DNA from: Chelonoidis abingdonii
Lineage: Eukaryota > Chordata > Testudines > Testudinidae
Direction of reading: 5' to 3'
NCBI RefSeq assembly: GCF_003597395.2
Contig: NC_133777.1
Coordinates: 54,684,428 to 54,748,427, forward strand
DNA: 64,000 nt
Shown here: positions 1 to 10,545 of the stretch, piece by piece
Layout: each line of letters starts with the position of its first letter
Numbering within the stretch: position 1 is the first letter of the stretch
The notes under the pieces: generated by a model
What the model saw: only the letters and a program-made list of their open reading frames with translations
The model's database searches: none
Told to the model about the DNA's origin: nothing
Program-made: the position numbers and the translations under genes

Positions 1-141
1 ACCCCTCCTGCCCCTGCTCCACCTCCTCCCTGAGCACGCCATCGCTGCTTCACTTCTCCCGCCTCCGGAAGAAAATGCCGCCCCCCAAATCCTAGTACCC
101 TAGGCGACCACCTAGGTCGCCTAAATGTTTGCACCGGCCCT
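1..141 (-). mobile_element. hAT-like non-autonomous element, terminal fragment
   Basis: The window opens inside a GC-rich element whose end is at about 141. Read on the minus strand it starts AGGGCCGGTGCAAAC, followed by a short palindromic block around CCTAGGTGGTCGCCTAGG and a GGGGGGCGGC stretch. The same style of terminus recurs at 924-937 and 12555, so this is a family of non-autonomous hAT-type elements. The other end lies outside the window and no target duplication can be tested. Confidence 0.5.
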
Positions 142-937
142 CCCGCTCCCTACCCTAGTTCACCTCTGCTCCGCCTTTTCCCCTGAGCACGCCGTCCCTG
201 CTCTAATTCTTCTCCCTTCCCAGGGTTGCTGCACCAAACAGATGATTGGCGCCACAAGTCTGGGAGGTGGGAGAAGTGGAGCGGCACTAGCCTGCTCAGG
301 GGAGAAGGCGGAATGGAGGTGAGCTGGGGCAGGGGGGGAGCTGCCGTAGTGGGGGCTCCCGAGGCAAAGGGGGGCGGGGAGTTGCCATGCGGGTGCTGCA
401 CGGCTGGCAGTTGCCACAGGGAGTGCTCCCTGGCTCTTCCCCATGGGCTCACTTCTTCCTCCCACTCCCACTCCCCTGAAGACTGTAGCCAGGCCTGACC
501 CTGCACTCACTGTATGGTAAGTGGATCAACCAGGCCCCAGCCTGTTCTGATCCCCTGGCTCCTAGCCGTGCTGCCGGTGAGTGCGGGGGGGAGGGGTCCA
601 AGCCTTGGAGCCAGGAGAGCGGAGCAGGCTGGGTCTGGATCACTCCACTTCCCACAGGAAGTGGCCAGCCCCTCCTTCCCCCCATCCCTCACGGAGGTCT
701 TGGATCACCCTCACCTCTTGCGAAAGCCTGAGTCAGGGACCCCCACAGCCCCCCCATGGAGGCCTGGGGCCAGCCCCTTCCCTCCCCATAGAGGCCTGGG
801 TCCCCACACAGCCTCTCTGCAGGGGGGCTGCATAGGGAACCAAAACCACTAGAGATGGCCCTGAATCCCTGGGCCCGAGGGCGGAGCGCAATGTGGAACT
901 TTCACCTAGAATGAAAAATATCCTTGCACCGGCCCTA
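142..937 (-). mobile_element. GC-rich hAT-like element with internal inverted repeat
   Basis: On the minus strand this stretch starts CTAGGGCCGGTGCAAGG at about 937, a terminus related to the one ending at 141. The interior is C/G-rich and gives several overlapping open frames on both strands, none resembling a protein. Positions 159-193 and 291-326 form an inverted repeat around CTCCGCC and CCCCTGAGCA. Similar internal wording occurs in 1-60, so the two elements are probably relatives, one inserted next to or into the other. The left boundary is uncertain. Confidence 0.4.
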
Positions 938-944
938 GCCACAG

Positions 945-2133
945 TCTAGAAAAATCATGGAGGGTTCCTTGAAAACTATAATATTACTGAAAATTTAGGT
1001 TTTCTGGTCCAGAAACAACCAACCAACCAGTATTGATGCTTTTTACTCATTGTGAGCTTAGGGCAGTGACTTGTCACTTTTGCTGACATTTGAAACTCCT
1101 TTGCTTGACGCACCACTGATCTGAGCAATAGCTCATATTTCCAGGGGCACGGTTTCTCCTTCCACCCCAGCGCCCATTGTATTGTTGAAACCCCGTTGGT
1201 GTATGGAGAAAACTAAACACTCTAAATTACATGCTGTGGTGGTGTGCTGCATGAGGCACAGCTTATACGTGATGTAGCCATCTCTGTGTTCAGTGTGATG
1301 ATGCATGTGTAGGCTAGCACCAGGGGCACAATAATTCTTTTGAACTGTGCACATAATTCTCTCAAGCCATTCTTAAACTAGTGCTGTGTGATTGAAATGT
1401 CCAACACTGATAGCATGACTACACCTTAGGGGAAGTCCTGTCTTTATTTTTATTTATTTTTTTTAAAAGGTACTGCTCAAAGAAACCAAATACTGTAATA
1501 GCTGGCTTAAGTACAAGGTTGTGGCTGCTTTTCACTGGAAAAGTAACATGATATAACAGTGCAAATGGAAGAAAAGTTCACAGTCATAAACAGACACAGC
1601 CAGGAAGAGTGGATTTGATCTTCCCATGTTTTCATAACCAGAGTACTGCAGATAATCTATTGAAAGGACTTTTAAAGAACCAGGGGTTGCTGTGTGTGAC
1701 TGCCTCTGAACCAAAAAAAAAAAAAAAAAAAAGCATAAGAAATGAGGAACAAGACTGCGTGAAATGGGGTATTTTCAGCTTTAAGGATTATTTTGTGGGA
1801 GAACAATAGTAACCTATCAATTATCTGTCCAGTCTGTCTACTGCAGGTGTGTGTAAAGTGTCTGTCAGTGTGATATCAAAACACAGAACAATTAGAATAG
1901 CAAAACTGAGCCCAAATATCCTCCCCTGCCATTCAGCCTTCCAGGACAGGATTTTCCTATTATCTCCTTTTCTCCTGGGTATCCAGTGCAGGCCTAGTCA
2001 ATCAAGTCTGAACATGCTCAGGGTCAGGGGTAGTCTGGTCTTTTTCTATAAAGTTCTACAGCTGGGGTGCTGCTACTAAGAATACCCTGTCAATGAGGTC
2101 TACGTAAATGATGAGCAGTCTCTTATTCTCGGG
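945..2133. other. No recognised gene; AT-rich DNA with a poly(A) run
   Basis: I see no exon-like frame or recognisable repeat family here. The only low-complexity features are a T-rich tract near 1445-1465 and an A run of about 19 bases at 1713-1732. Confidence 0.4.
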
Positions 2134-2141
2134 CCCTAGGT

Positions 2142-2864
2142 CAGGGGTCAGCAACCTATGGCACGTATGCCAAAGGTGGCACGTGAGCTGATTTTTGATG
2201 GCACGCGAGGCGGGCTGCTGTTCAGCCTGCCACCACTCTGGGGTTTCCACTGCTGGCTCCTGCCAGCCAGTGCCCACTGCCGGTCCCACTCAGTGCCCAC
2301 TGCTGGCCTGGGGTTCCTTCCCGCAGGCTGGCAGTAGGTTGAGATCGGAGCTGGCAGCCGAAACCTCAGAGCAGTGGCAGGCTGAGCTCAGCCCGCTGCC
2401 ACTCTGAGGTTCTGGCTGCTGGCCCCTTGCCAGCCGGGGTCCCCGCCACAGCCCCACTCACTTTGCTTCCAGTTAGAGTTCCAGCTCTGGCCCTGCTCAG
2501 CCCTACGAGCTGCCAGCTCCACTCACCTCAGCTGCTGATCTAGAGTTCCAGATCACTCAGAAGCTGATCACTCAGAAGCCTGTGTGCAGCTTAAAGTATC
2601 CAAATACGTGCCACCAGACATTGGAAAACTCGGCAAGGATCACACTAAACTAATAAGATATGCATTTTATTTTAATTTTAAATAAAGCTTCTGAAATATT
2701 TTGAAAACCTTGTTTCCTTTACATATAACAGTAGTTTGGTTGTATATTATAGACTTAGAGACTTTCTAAAAAACGTTAAAATGTATTACTGGCATGCAAA
2801 GCCTTAAATTAGAGTGTATACATGAAGACTTAGCACACCAGAGCTGAAAGGTTGCTGACCCTTG
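2142..2864 (+). mobile_element. Non-autonomous hAT element with 8-bp target duplication
   Basis: The element starts CAGGGGTCAGCAACCTATGG and ends AAAGGTTGCTGACCCTTG, imperfect terminal inverted repeats of the hAT type. It is flanked by the exact 8-bp direct repeat CCCTAGGT at 2134-2141 and 2865-2872, the duplication length expected of hAT transposition. It has a GC-rich left half and an AT-rich right half with no long open frame, so it is non-autonomous. Boundaries are secure because ends and target duplication agree. Confidence 0.88.
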
Positions 2865-2872
2865 CCCTAGGT

Positions 2873-4667
2873 GCTTTGCCAATTACTTTGTTTATCAGAG
2901 CAGGTTACTTCGTTTGAATGTGCTTAGAACTTTTTCAGAGATTTCATGAGATTTTCACAAACAAATGAATCTTGCCAATCCTTTTTGTTTAAGGCAGAAA
3001 TGGAGAGTGGAGGTTAGCCCCCCAGGGCTGCTGACTCAAGCCACTAAACCCTGCTTTGAAGATGCTGAATTCCTGCCATTGAAGTACCAGTGCTTCCGGT
3101 TTTATGTCAAGTAGCACTACTCTGAAAAAAAAATCTTCATCATAGGATGGCCAAGGGCATATATGTGTGCCACTGCACTGTTACCAAATCTGTCTTTGCT
3201 TTAATCTTTGTGCAAAAGAATATTTGGCGCTCTTCTATTATTGTGTTCCTTATTTTGACAGATCATCCATTTCCCCTCCTTCAACAGGTTTTTTTTCTTT
3301 TATATCTGCTGTATAAATTTTCCCCTCATTGCTATCTTTCTCTCACAGGAAGATGAAGTGAAAATCATCTGCAATCACTTTGATGTCTGGTACCTCTGGT
3401 CAGTCTGCTTCTTTGTCTCCTCTCTACACCTGTAAGAGTTCTCACTAGCATCTCTTGTGAGAATTTTTCTTTACCCACAACCAGGACGCTCCTTTCATAA
3501 AAACTGTAGGGAGATGGCGTGGGGTGGGAGAAGCGAAGTTGTTAGCATACATAGAACATCATGTATGATGTTTTTGCACAATTTGAGGAACGGGGGAACT
3601 GGAACATATAAACATGAAAAGTCAGGGGCAAATGTTGGTGGGGGACAACTATCGCCCCTTACCCTATAGCCAATGACACCCTGCCCACCACCAGTGCCAG
3701 GTGGCTACTCACATTCTCATTACCTACCTCCAACAAGAAGCAGGTGTAATGTTCCCTTAGGAAACAACTGAAGAGACTTCCACAAGAACCCCACTGATTT
3801 TTAGGCTTGCTCTGTATACTACATAACAAAGTACTTATCTTCCCAAACCAAATTAATTACCCATTGTGCTATCTCCTGTGCTTTCAGGAAGGGTTAGCTA
3901 GGCCTTGGGTAGGACTCCTTGTGCAGGACCCCTTAGGAGTAATTAGCATTCCAATCTCCCAACAACACTTTCATTTTGTGTATGTCAGAGCTGTACTCAG
4001 GAGGATTACAATGATTAGTAAATCTTCCTCTCTGTAATTCTATATGGATAAATCAGCTGGTAACAATGCCAGTTATCTGCACCCAGTGACATAAATTAAG
4101 GAACAGTAGGGAGAGAGGGTTTTTTATCTATATCTGGTTAATTTTTTTCTTCTTTTGATCTCTCTCATGCCCATAATGCAATGTCATTTGCTTGTAACAA
4201 TGGGCTCTGGTAGTTAACATTCAGAATTATCATCAAGAGCATAGCAAACTGAATATTGACTCCAGCTCACCTATGAGACACACCCTAGTAATCTCTTCAA
4301 GAAGGGGAAAAGCAAATGAGTGTATTCTTAACACAATACATAATCTCTTGTCAATTAAAAATAGTCTGTCTTCCAAACCTCAAAAAAAGAAGATAACCTT
4401 TTGCTAGTTTAGCCATTGTAAATCTTTGCACTACTCCACTGAGCACTGACAATATTGTCAACAAGCTGCATGCAAAACATGAATACAAAATCCAAAACCA
4501 GGTAAAAAGGATTCATTTCAATCCTGAAACATGGGTCCATTTCTGAAGTCCATGAAGCTTTTGGGCTGATCCTGAGCCATTTTCTGATTTTACTAAAAAC
4601 CATAGGAAACTGTGGTTTTGGATGGTTTTGACCCCAAATGTGGCAAAACTTCATGATTTAGACTGAG
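2873..4667. other. No recognised gene or repeat
   Basis: Moderately AT-rich sequence without a credible coding frame. I did not recognise any interspersed repeat in it. Confidence 0.35.
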
Positions 4668-4925
4668 GCCGTGTCTTCACTATTAGAAAAGAGGCATTTG
4701 TTTACCTTAGGGCACATAACTAATATCCTGAGGTAAAAATAAAGGGAAGACCAGGCGGTTTTGTTTCACCATGAGGTAAACTGTGAGGTAAACAGCCCTC
4801 CAGGGGTTGACCTAGGCAAGTTTACCTCATGGTAAAACTAAACTGCCTGGTCTTCCCTGTATTTTTATCTCAGGAGAGCTCTTACTCATTAGTTATCCTG
4901 AGGTAAGGACTACATCTTTCTTGCC
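4668..4925. mobile_element. Foldback MITE
   Basis: A long imperfect inverted repeat: GGGAAGACCAGGCGGTTTT near 4743 pairs with AAACTGCCTGGTCTTCCC near 4840-4857, and the CATGAGGTAAACT block pairs with AGTTTACCTCATGG. The outer arms both carry the phrase CTGAGGTAA. No open reading frame is present. The termini are diverged, so the superfamily and target duplication are not assigned. Confidence 0.6.
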
Positions 4926-5986
4926 TTAAAGATGAGGCTAAGGTTTCTCTTTGAGCTTCATTCAAACTGAAATTCACTAGCAAACTCAGGATATGTTAAC
5001 CCATATGTCTGCAATAAAATCTGTATAGTTCACTTTTCAGAGGCAGAGTTTCATAAGGTGCTAACTGCAAGCCAGTCATGCATTCTGAGATCATTTTGTT
5101 GTTGCCTCATCCTAGTTCTGAACTATTATTTTCAGGTCATGTCAGTAATCTGTTTCAAACAATTGTGTTCTTGTCATGTCAGTAGTGAATCAGTTTATTG
5201 TTGGATCGTGTCATTGTAAACAACAGACAGAGCTGAGCCAAAATTCTCTAGATTATAGAACATGCATAAGCACACAGCTCAACTGGCATAAATACAAAAC
5301 AATAAATCAGTTTAGTCATGGTTACCAGATGCCTGGCACTGCAAAATGTGAAATTCTCCTCTAACTTAATACTTAAAACTGATTTCAATTTAAGATTCCA
5401 CAGTGCTAGATTAGCACCTTAACTCCACTGAGATGTACAGATTTAGGTGGAGATTGAGAGTAAAGCTATCAAAACAGTCTGTAATATGCACATCCTTTCT
5501 TTTGTATGAGGATACGAATGAAGAGCTTAGGGCCTATGTAGTTTGAACTCAGAAGGCCAGGGCAGAGGGAACCATCTAATATTGTATAAGTACCTCAAAG
5601 GAGATCATGCACCTTCTGAGAAATACCTATTTGAGTTCATCAGCAATGGAAAATCACATGGGTGCTCTTGGCAAAACTGAAGAATCAAGCATAGAGTTTG
5701 GGTTGAAGGCATTTGGAAACTTAGCTTTGTAATTTTCCCATGGCTGCAATTACAAAATGCTTGGTTCGGTAGCTGGAACTGCTAACTGCAAAGATATACT
5801 TTTTATAAACAACTGTCTAAGGTGTTGAAGCAACAAGATTACTGAAGAATCGGAGTATGAAGGTGTTCCTCTGTTCTAGAAGCTATGAGTAGCCATCAAA
5901 GCTGCCAGTACCTACCTACTTCTATGTATCAGAAATAACATGCTAAAGGGGACTGGTGTACTACATTTAAAATGGCAGACTCCTAA
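4926..5986. other. No recognised gene or repeat
   Basis: AT-rich non-repetitive DNA. The only local structure is a short direct repeat of CATGTCAGTA near 5136 and 5176. Confidence 0.35.
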
Positions 5987-6108
5987 TAGGGGTGCCAACT
6001 TTGGTTGGATAAATTCCTGGGGGTTTCATCACATGACATATCTTTAATTAAAGAGCCATCTTTAATTCCTGGAGACTCTGGAACAATCCTGGAGGGCTGA
6101 CAACTGTA
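5987..6108. mobile_element. Short foldback MITE (TAGGGGTGCCAAC ends)
   Basis: This 122-bp unit begins TAGGGGTGCCAACTTTGG and ends AGGGCTGACAACTGTA, with internal CTTTAATTAAAG palindromic sequence and the paired phrases for CCTGGAG. The arrangement matches a small non-coding DNA transposon with terminal inverted repeats. A TA target is suggested by the ends but cannot be separated from the element itself. Confidence 0.5.
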
Positions 6109-6149
6109 ACTCCTAGTACTAGCATTCTTTCTTAACATGATCTCACTGA

Positions 6150-6301
6150 TGCCTACTGTGGTGGAGTCTGGGCAGCCATGCAATGGGAGTCTGGGGTAGG
6201 CATGGCAGGGATCTGATGTCAGGGCAGCTGGCTGGCCCCGGGGGGCCTGGGGAGACATGGCGGGGGTCAGCCAACAATCTTTAATAAGTTGAGAACCACT
6301 G
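6150..6301 (-). mobile_element. hAT terminal fragment
   Basis: Positions 6287-6301 read AAGTTGAGAACCACTG, the reverse complement of a common hAT terminus (CAGTGGTTCTCAACTT). The GC-rich sequence to its left is in keeping with a non-autonomous hAT interior. The opposite end was not found, so the left limit is a guess. Confidence 0.35.
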
Positions 6302-6612
6302 GTCTAGAACCAAGACCTGCAGCGCTACCAGGCAGCTGACAGCTTGTGCTCCACTTCCCGTGACCTGCTGTGGACCCACACTATGGAAAGCTCCAAGAGG
6401 CATTCCAGGAATTGTCCATGCAACAGTGTGGATTTTCTGTAGCTGCTGTGACTGTTCCTAGCTTGATCTTGGTTTGATTTGGACTTTGAGTCCTGACTCT
6501 GACTTTGACCACCCTTGTTGTAATCCTGACATTCCCTCATGGCAGTAGCGTGGAGCTACTAAATTGCTGGTGTTCCTCTTGCCCAATATTAGCTCCACAG
6601 CATGGATTAAGT

Positions 6613-6945
6613 TAATGTTTTTCAAACTTGGGATGCCGCTTGTGTAGGGAAAGCCCCTGGTGGGCTAGGCTGTTTTGTTTACCTGCTGCGTTCACAGGTT
6701 TGGCCAATCACGGCTCCCACTGGCTGCAGTTCACTGCTCCAGGTCAATGGCAGCTGCTGGAAGTGGTGCAGGCCAAGGGACACACTGGTTGCTGCTTCCA
6801 GCAGCTCCCATTGGCCTGGAGTGGCAAACCTCAGCCAGTGAGAGCCGCGATCGGCCGGACCTGTGGATGGGGCAGGTAAACAAACCGGCCTGGACCAACA
6901 GGGGCTTTCCCTACACAAGTGTCATCCCAAGTTTGGGAAACACTG
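6613..6945 (+). mobile_element. 333-bp foldback hAT-like element with 8-bp target duplication
   Basis: The element begins TAATGTTTTTCAAACTTGGG and ends CCCAAGTTTGGGAAACACTG. The inverted arms continue inward through GTGTAGGGAAAGCCCCTGG and GGGGCTTTCCCTACAC. It is flanked by the exact direct repeat GATTAAGT at 6605-6612 and 6946-6953. Open frames inside are products of the GC-rich palindrome and are not proteins. It is probably a non-autonomous hAT relative. Confidence 0.82.
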
Positions 6946-6961
6946 GATTAAGTTAATGTTA

Positions 6962-7372
6962 ACAGTGTGATGCTGTGGACTCACAGGTGGGAAGCACCTA
7001 CTGTGATGTTATCTGATTTAAGCTATGACCATGTAGATCATTGCTGCTACCACTGTTATATAATTGCAACAAATCTTGTACAAAATGTGGCATGTAAGAT
7101 GTGTCTGGAAGGGTTATGATTATGATTATGCTATTTGTATGCAAGTATAATTTTTGTATTTGAGTTATGAATATTTGCTCTATACCTATATTTCAAATAT
7201 GTTTGCTGCTGTTGCTAACAAGGTAGTTTGCCTGCACATCTTGAAGCGACTATTCAAGTTAAGTGGCCCGTCAAGGGACACAACTCTCAATGGACCATGG
7301 AAGATGCCCATTCACGCCTGACGGACTTTCATGTGAACAACTAGAGTACAGTAAAGGCCTCTACTGTGACTA
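6962..7372 (+). mobile_element. Probable LTR, first part (split by MITE and CR1)
   Basis: From memory this block belongs to a turtle LTR-type repeat whose remainder lies at 9733-10545; the two parts are separated by a MITE and a CR1 LINE. No coding frame is present. The assignment depends on recognising the family and on the downstream part having a normal poly(A) signal. I could not define TG/CA ends or a target duplication. Confidence 0.45.
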
Positions 7373-7585
7373 AGGGCTTGTCTACACTGCAATGTTGTTG
7401 CCAAAACTTTTGTCTTTTGTGAGTACTTAAAGGCCCCCTGCAAAAGACAAAAGTTTTGCCAATGCAAGCGGCAGTGTGAACGCAGCTTTGTCGGCAGGAG
7501 CACTCTCCTGCCAACAAAGCTTATGCCACCCGTGAGGCTCGAAGTATTTTGTCGGCAAAAGAGCATTCACACACGCTGACTTTTA
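7373..7585. mobile_element. Foldback MITE with a perfect 22-bp inverted repeat
   Basis: The unit begins GGGCTTGTCTACACTGCAAT, a terminus shared by several MITEs in this window. Positions 7398-7419 and 7441-7462 are exact reverse complements (22 bp) and would form a hairpin with a 21-nt loop. A second inverted pair, GCTTTGTCGGCAGGAG and CTCCTGCCAACAAAGC, lies just downstream. The right terminus is diverged and the boundary there is approximate. Confidence 0.65.
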
Positions 7586-7589
7586 GCAA

Positions 7590-7827
7590 CAAGGCTGTTT
7601 CACAAAGGGCAAGTCATGCATGACCACCTGATTGCCTTCTATGATGAGATAACTGGCTCTGTGGATATACGGGAAGTGGTGGATGTGATGTACCTTGACT
7701 TTAGCAAACTTTTGATATGGTCTCCCACACTGTGCTTGCCAGCAAGTTAAAGTAGTATGGATTTGATGAATGGACTATAAGGTGGATAGAAAGCTGGCTA
7801 GATCATCTGGCTCAATGGGTAGTGATC
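7590..7827 (+). pseudogene. CR1 LINE, reverse transcriptase fragment (upstream of LTR)
   Basis: The translated sequence has the familiar CR1 reverse transcriptase wording, including LIAFYDEITGS and VMYLDFSK, with frame breaks shortly after. CR1 elements are non-LTR retrotransposons whose ORF2 encodes an endonuclease and reverse transcriptase; only part of the RT is left here. The copy is 5'-truncated, as usual for CR1. It stops at 7827 where a truncated LTR intervenes, and its last 111 bp (7717-7827) are repeated beyond the LTR at 8573-8679. Confidence 0.75.
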
Positions 7828-8572
7828 GCTGCCACTAGCCAAGGATTCCAGGGCTTGGCTCCCTTTGGTCTCCCAAAACCTTCTTTGGGGGACCCCAAGA
7901 CTCAGAAGCCCTGAGTCTTACCACAAAGGGAAATAACCCCCCTCTCCTTATCTTCTCTTTACTTCCTCCCCAGGCTTCCCCCTGTGGTTTCCTGAAAATT
8001 TACTGTATTAAACTTCCTGAATTACAAAACAGAGAGGACAATTCACCTCCCCCACTCTTCCCCTAGGCCGCACAGAATTCACCCTCCGTAAAATCTAACA
8101 CAAGAGAATTTCCTTCCCTTCGTTCCTTAGCCTCCCCAGTAGAAACTCAAACAGTTTGAAAAGAAAGCTTTATATATAAAAGTAAATGAATAACACATAA
8201 ACATCGGTCCTCTGTAATCAGGTTAGACATACAGGAGTCATATTAGCTTAAGAAAAAATGAATAAACAACCTTATTCAAAATAAATACAATTAAAATATA
8301 CCAGCAACTACACAACATTAAATACAAAAACAACATAAAAAAACCTATTGTCGTTCTCCTTTGTTACTTACACTTGGAAACAAAGATTAGAAACTTGAAA
8401 ATAGACAGAACCCTTCATAGCCGAGAGACAGACAAAAGACAAACACCCCAAAATTCCCATCCTCTGATTTGAAAAATCTGGTTTCCTGATATGGTCTCTG
8501 TCAGATGTGTGGTTTCCCTTGTTACCCTTTACAGGTAAAAGAAACATTAACCCTTGGCTATCTGTTTTGACA
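7828..8572 (-). mobile_element. Truncated Gypsy/ERV-like LTR inside CR1
   Basis: On the minus strand this begins TGTCAAAACAGATAGCC and matches the solo LTR at 17686-18524 block by block: an aaagggtaacaagg-type block, then GGGTTATTTCCCTTTG, then GACTCAGGGCTTCTGAGTC, then GGTTTTGGGAGACC. It stops at the point corresponding to GGCAGCG in the solo copy, so about 97 bp of the LTR 3' end are missing. The 5' terminus is exact. It is bounded by about 110-bp direct repeats of the host CR1 rather than a 5-bp target duplication, which is not a normal insertion structure. Confidence 0.7.
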
Positions 8573-9731
8573 ATGGTCTCCACACTGTGCTTGCCAGCAA
8601 GTTAAAGAAGGTATGGATTTGATGATGGACTATAAGGGTGGATGAAAGCGGCTGATCGTCTGCTCAATGGTAGTGATCAATGTGCTCTATGTTTTTAGTT
8701 GGCAGCCGTATCAAGCCAGAGTAGCCCCAAGAGTCAGTTTCTGGGGCTCGGTCTTGTTCCAAAACTTTATTAATAAATCTGGATGGATGGATGGATTCCC
8801 CTCATCAAGTCCACGGATGACCACTAAAGAATGGGAGGGAGAGGTAGATTACGCTGGAGTGGGTAGGGATAGTCCAGAGTGATTCGACAATTGTGGAAAG
8901 GATTGGGCCAAAAGAAATCTCGATGAAGTTCAACAAGGACAGAGTCAGATGTCTGCTCTTAGGATGGAAGAATCCCAATGCATCTGCGACAGGCTGGGGA
9001 CCGCACTGGCTAAGTGGCAGTTCTGCAAGAAACAGGACCTGGATTACAGTGAATGAGAAGCTGGATATGAAGTCAGACAGTAGTTGCCCTGTTGCCAAGA
9101 AGGCCAACGCGATATTGATATATTGCATACTGTATTAGTAGGCAACATTGCCAGCAACGAAGGGAAGTGTATTACCCCTCTGTTTGGCTCTGGTTGAGAG
9201 GTCACATCTGAGTATGATGTGTCCAGTTTTGGGCGCCCCCATTACAGAAAGAATGTGGACAAATTAGAGAGAGTCCAGCGGAGGACATGAACATTATATC
9301 AGGGTGGGGGCACATAATTTACGAGGAAAGGCTGAGGAGGAAACTGGTCTTATTTAGCTGCAGCAAGAGAGATGAAGGAGGATTTGATAGTACTCCTTGT
9401 CAACGACCTTGAAGGGGTTCCAAAGAGATGGAAGCTAGGCTGTTCTCAGTGGTGAGCAGATGACAGACCAACGACGCAATGGTCTCAAGTTGGACAGTGG
9501 GGGAGGTCTAGGGCTGGATAATTAGGAAAAACTATTTCATAGGAGGGTGGTAAAGCATTGGAATGGGTTACCTAGGGAGGTGGTGGAATCTCGATCCTTA
9601 GAGGTTTTTAAGGGCTGGCTTGACAAAGTCCTGGCTAGGATGCTTTAGTTGGGGTTGGCCCTGCTTTGAGCAGGGGGTTGGACTAGATGACCTCCTGAGG
9701 TCTCTTCTAACCCTAATCTTCTATGATTCTG
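8573..9731 (+). pseudogene. CR1 LINE, 3' part with terminal ATTCT-type repeat
   Basis: This continues the CR1 copy: a GSVLF-like RT block near 8745 followed by the long CR1 3' region, including CTAGGGCTGGATAATTAGG, GGTGGTGGAATCTCGATCC and GACTAGATGACCTCCTGAGG. It ends ATGATTCTGTG, the short tandem 3' end that defines CR1. Many small deletions and insertions destroy the frame. The first 107 bp repeat the end of the upstream fragment. Several spots read as if bases had simply been dropped, so some breaks may be sequencing error. Confidence 0.8.
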
Positions 9732-9732
9732 T

Positions 9733-10545
9733 GTTTCTCCACTAACTGTGCTGAGGGCTTTGTTTGAAACAATGGATTTCCTTCCACATGCCTCTTTCCT
9801 GCACAAACCTCTGGACTATGAACTTATATTAATGGGAGCATTCTAACAAAAGGACTGAGGACCTTCCAATGATTTGGAAGCAACCAGGGTCTTGACTTAA
9901 GCCGGCAGTTTATTCCATCATTGCTACAAGCCTGAACCAAGAACTTTGCAATTATTGGGTGTATTTGATTCCTTTAACCAATTTTAACTCGCCTTTCTTT
10001 TATTAAATAAACCTTTAGATTTTAAATACTAAAGGATTGGCAACAGGGTGTTTACTGGGTAAGATCTGAGTTGTATATTGACCTGGGTGTGCAGCTGGTC
10101 CTTTGGGATCAGAAGAACTTTTTATTTGATTAAATTGGTTTTAAAGAACCACTCATCTTTAAGTCTAGTGCTTTTGGTGGTGATACAAGGACTGGAATAC
10201 CTAAGGAAACTGCTTTTCTGACTTCTGTTTCACCACACTGGCTAACAAGAAGTTTACTTTTGTTGCTGGTTTGGTATATCTTATGGGAACATAACCACCA
10301 GTTTTGGAGTGTGTCTGCCCTATTTCTCAGCAGTTTGTACTGAATTTGGTATTCTCAGTTGTGACCCACGCAGGTATGGTGATACCTACTTTGAACAAGG
10401 TATTGGTTTTTGATATTGGAAGGGGAAACGACTTCTTTTTGTGATTATAATTTTTTTAAGGGTGTTTGTCATTTTAACTTAATTGAAACCTAGCCAATAT
10501 TGCTGTTACTTGCTACTGCTGAGACTTGATAGAACAGTTTCTCAG
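9733..10545 (+). mobile_element. Probable LTR, second part with poly(A) signal
   Basis: I take this as the continuation of the LTR that begins at about 6962. It carries AATAAACC near 10005-10012, a plausible poly(A) signal, and family wording such as CTTGACTTAAGCCGGCAG and TTTATTCCATCATTGC that I associate with the same turtle LTR. A promoter segment present in the family as I recall it is absent, so a deletion may have accompanied the CR1 and MITE insertions. The exact right end is not defined. Confidence 0.45.

Noticed and set aside
1..940. GC-rich, CpG-containing stretch considered as a promoter CpG island with a first exon
   Set aside because: It has hAT termini at 141 and 937, and its frames do not resemble proteins or continue into splice sites.
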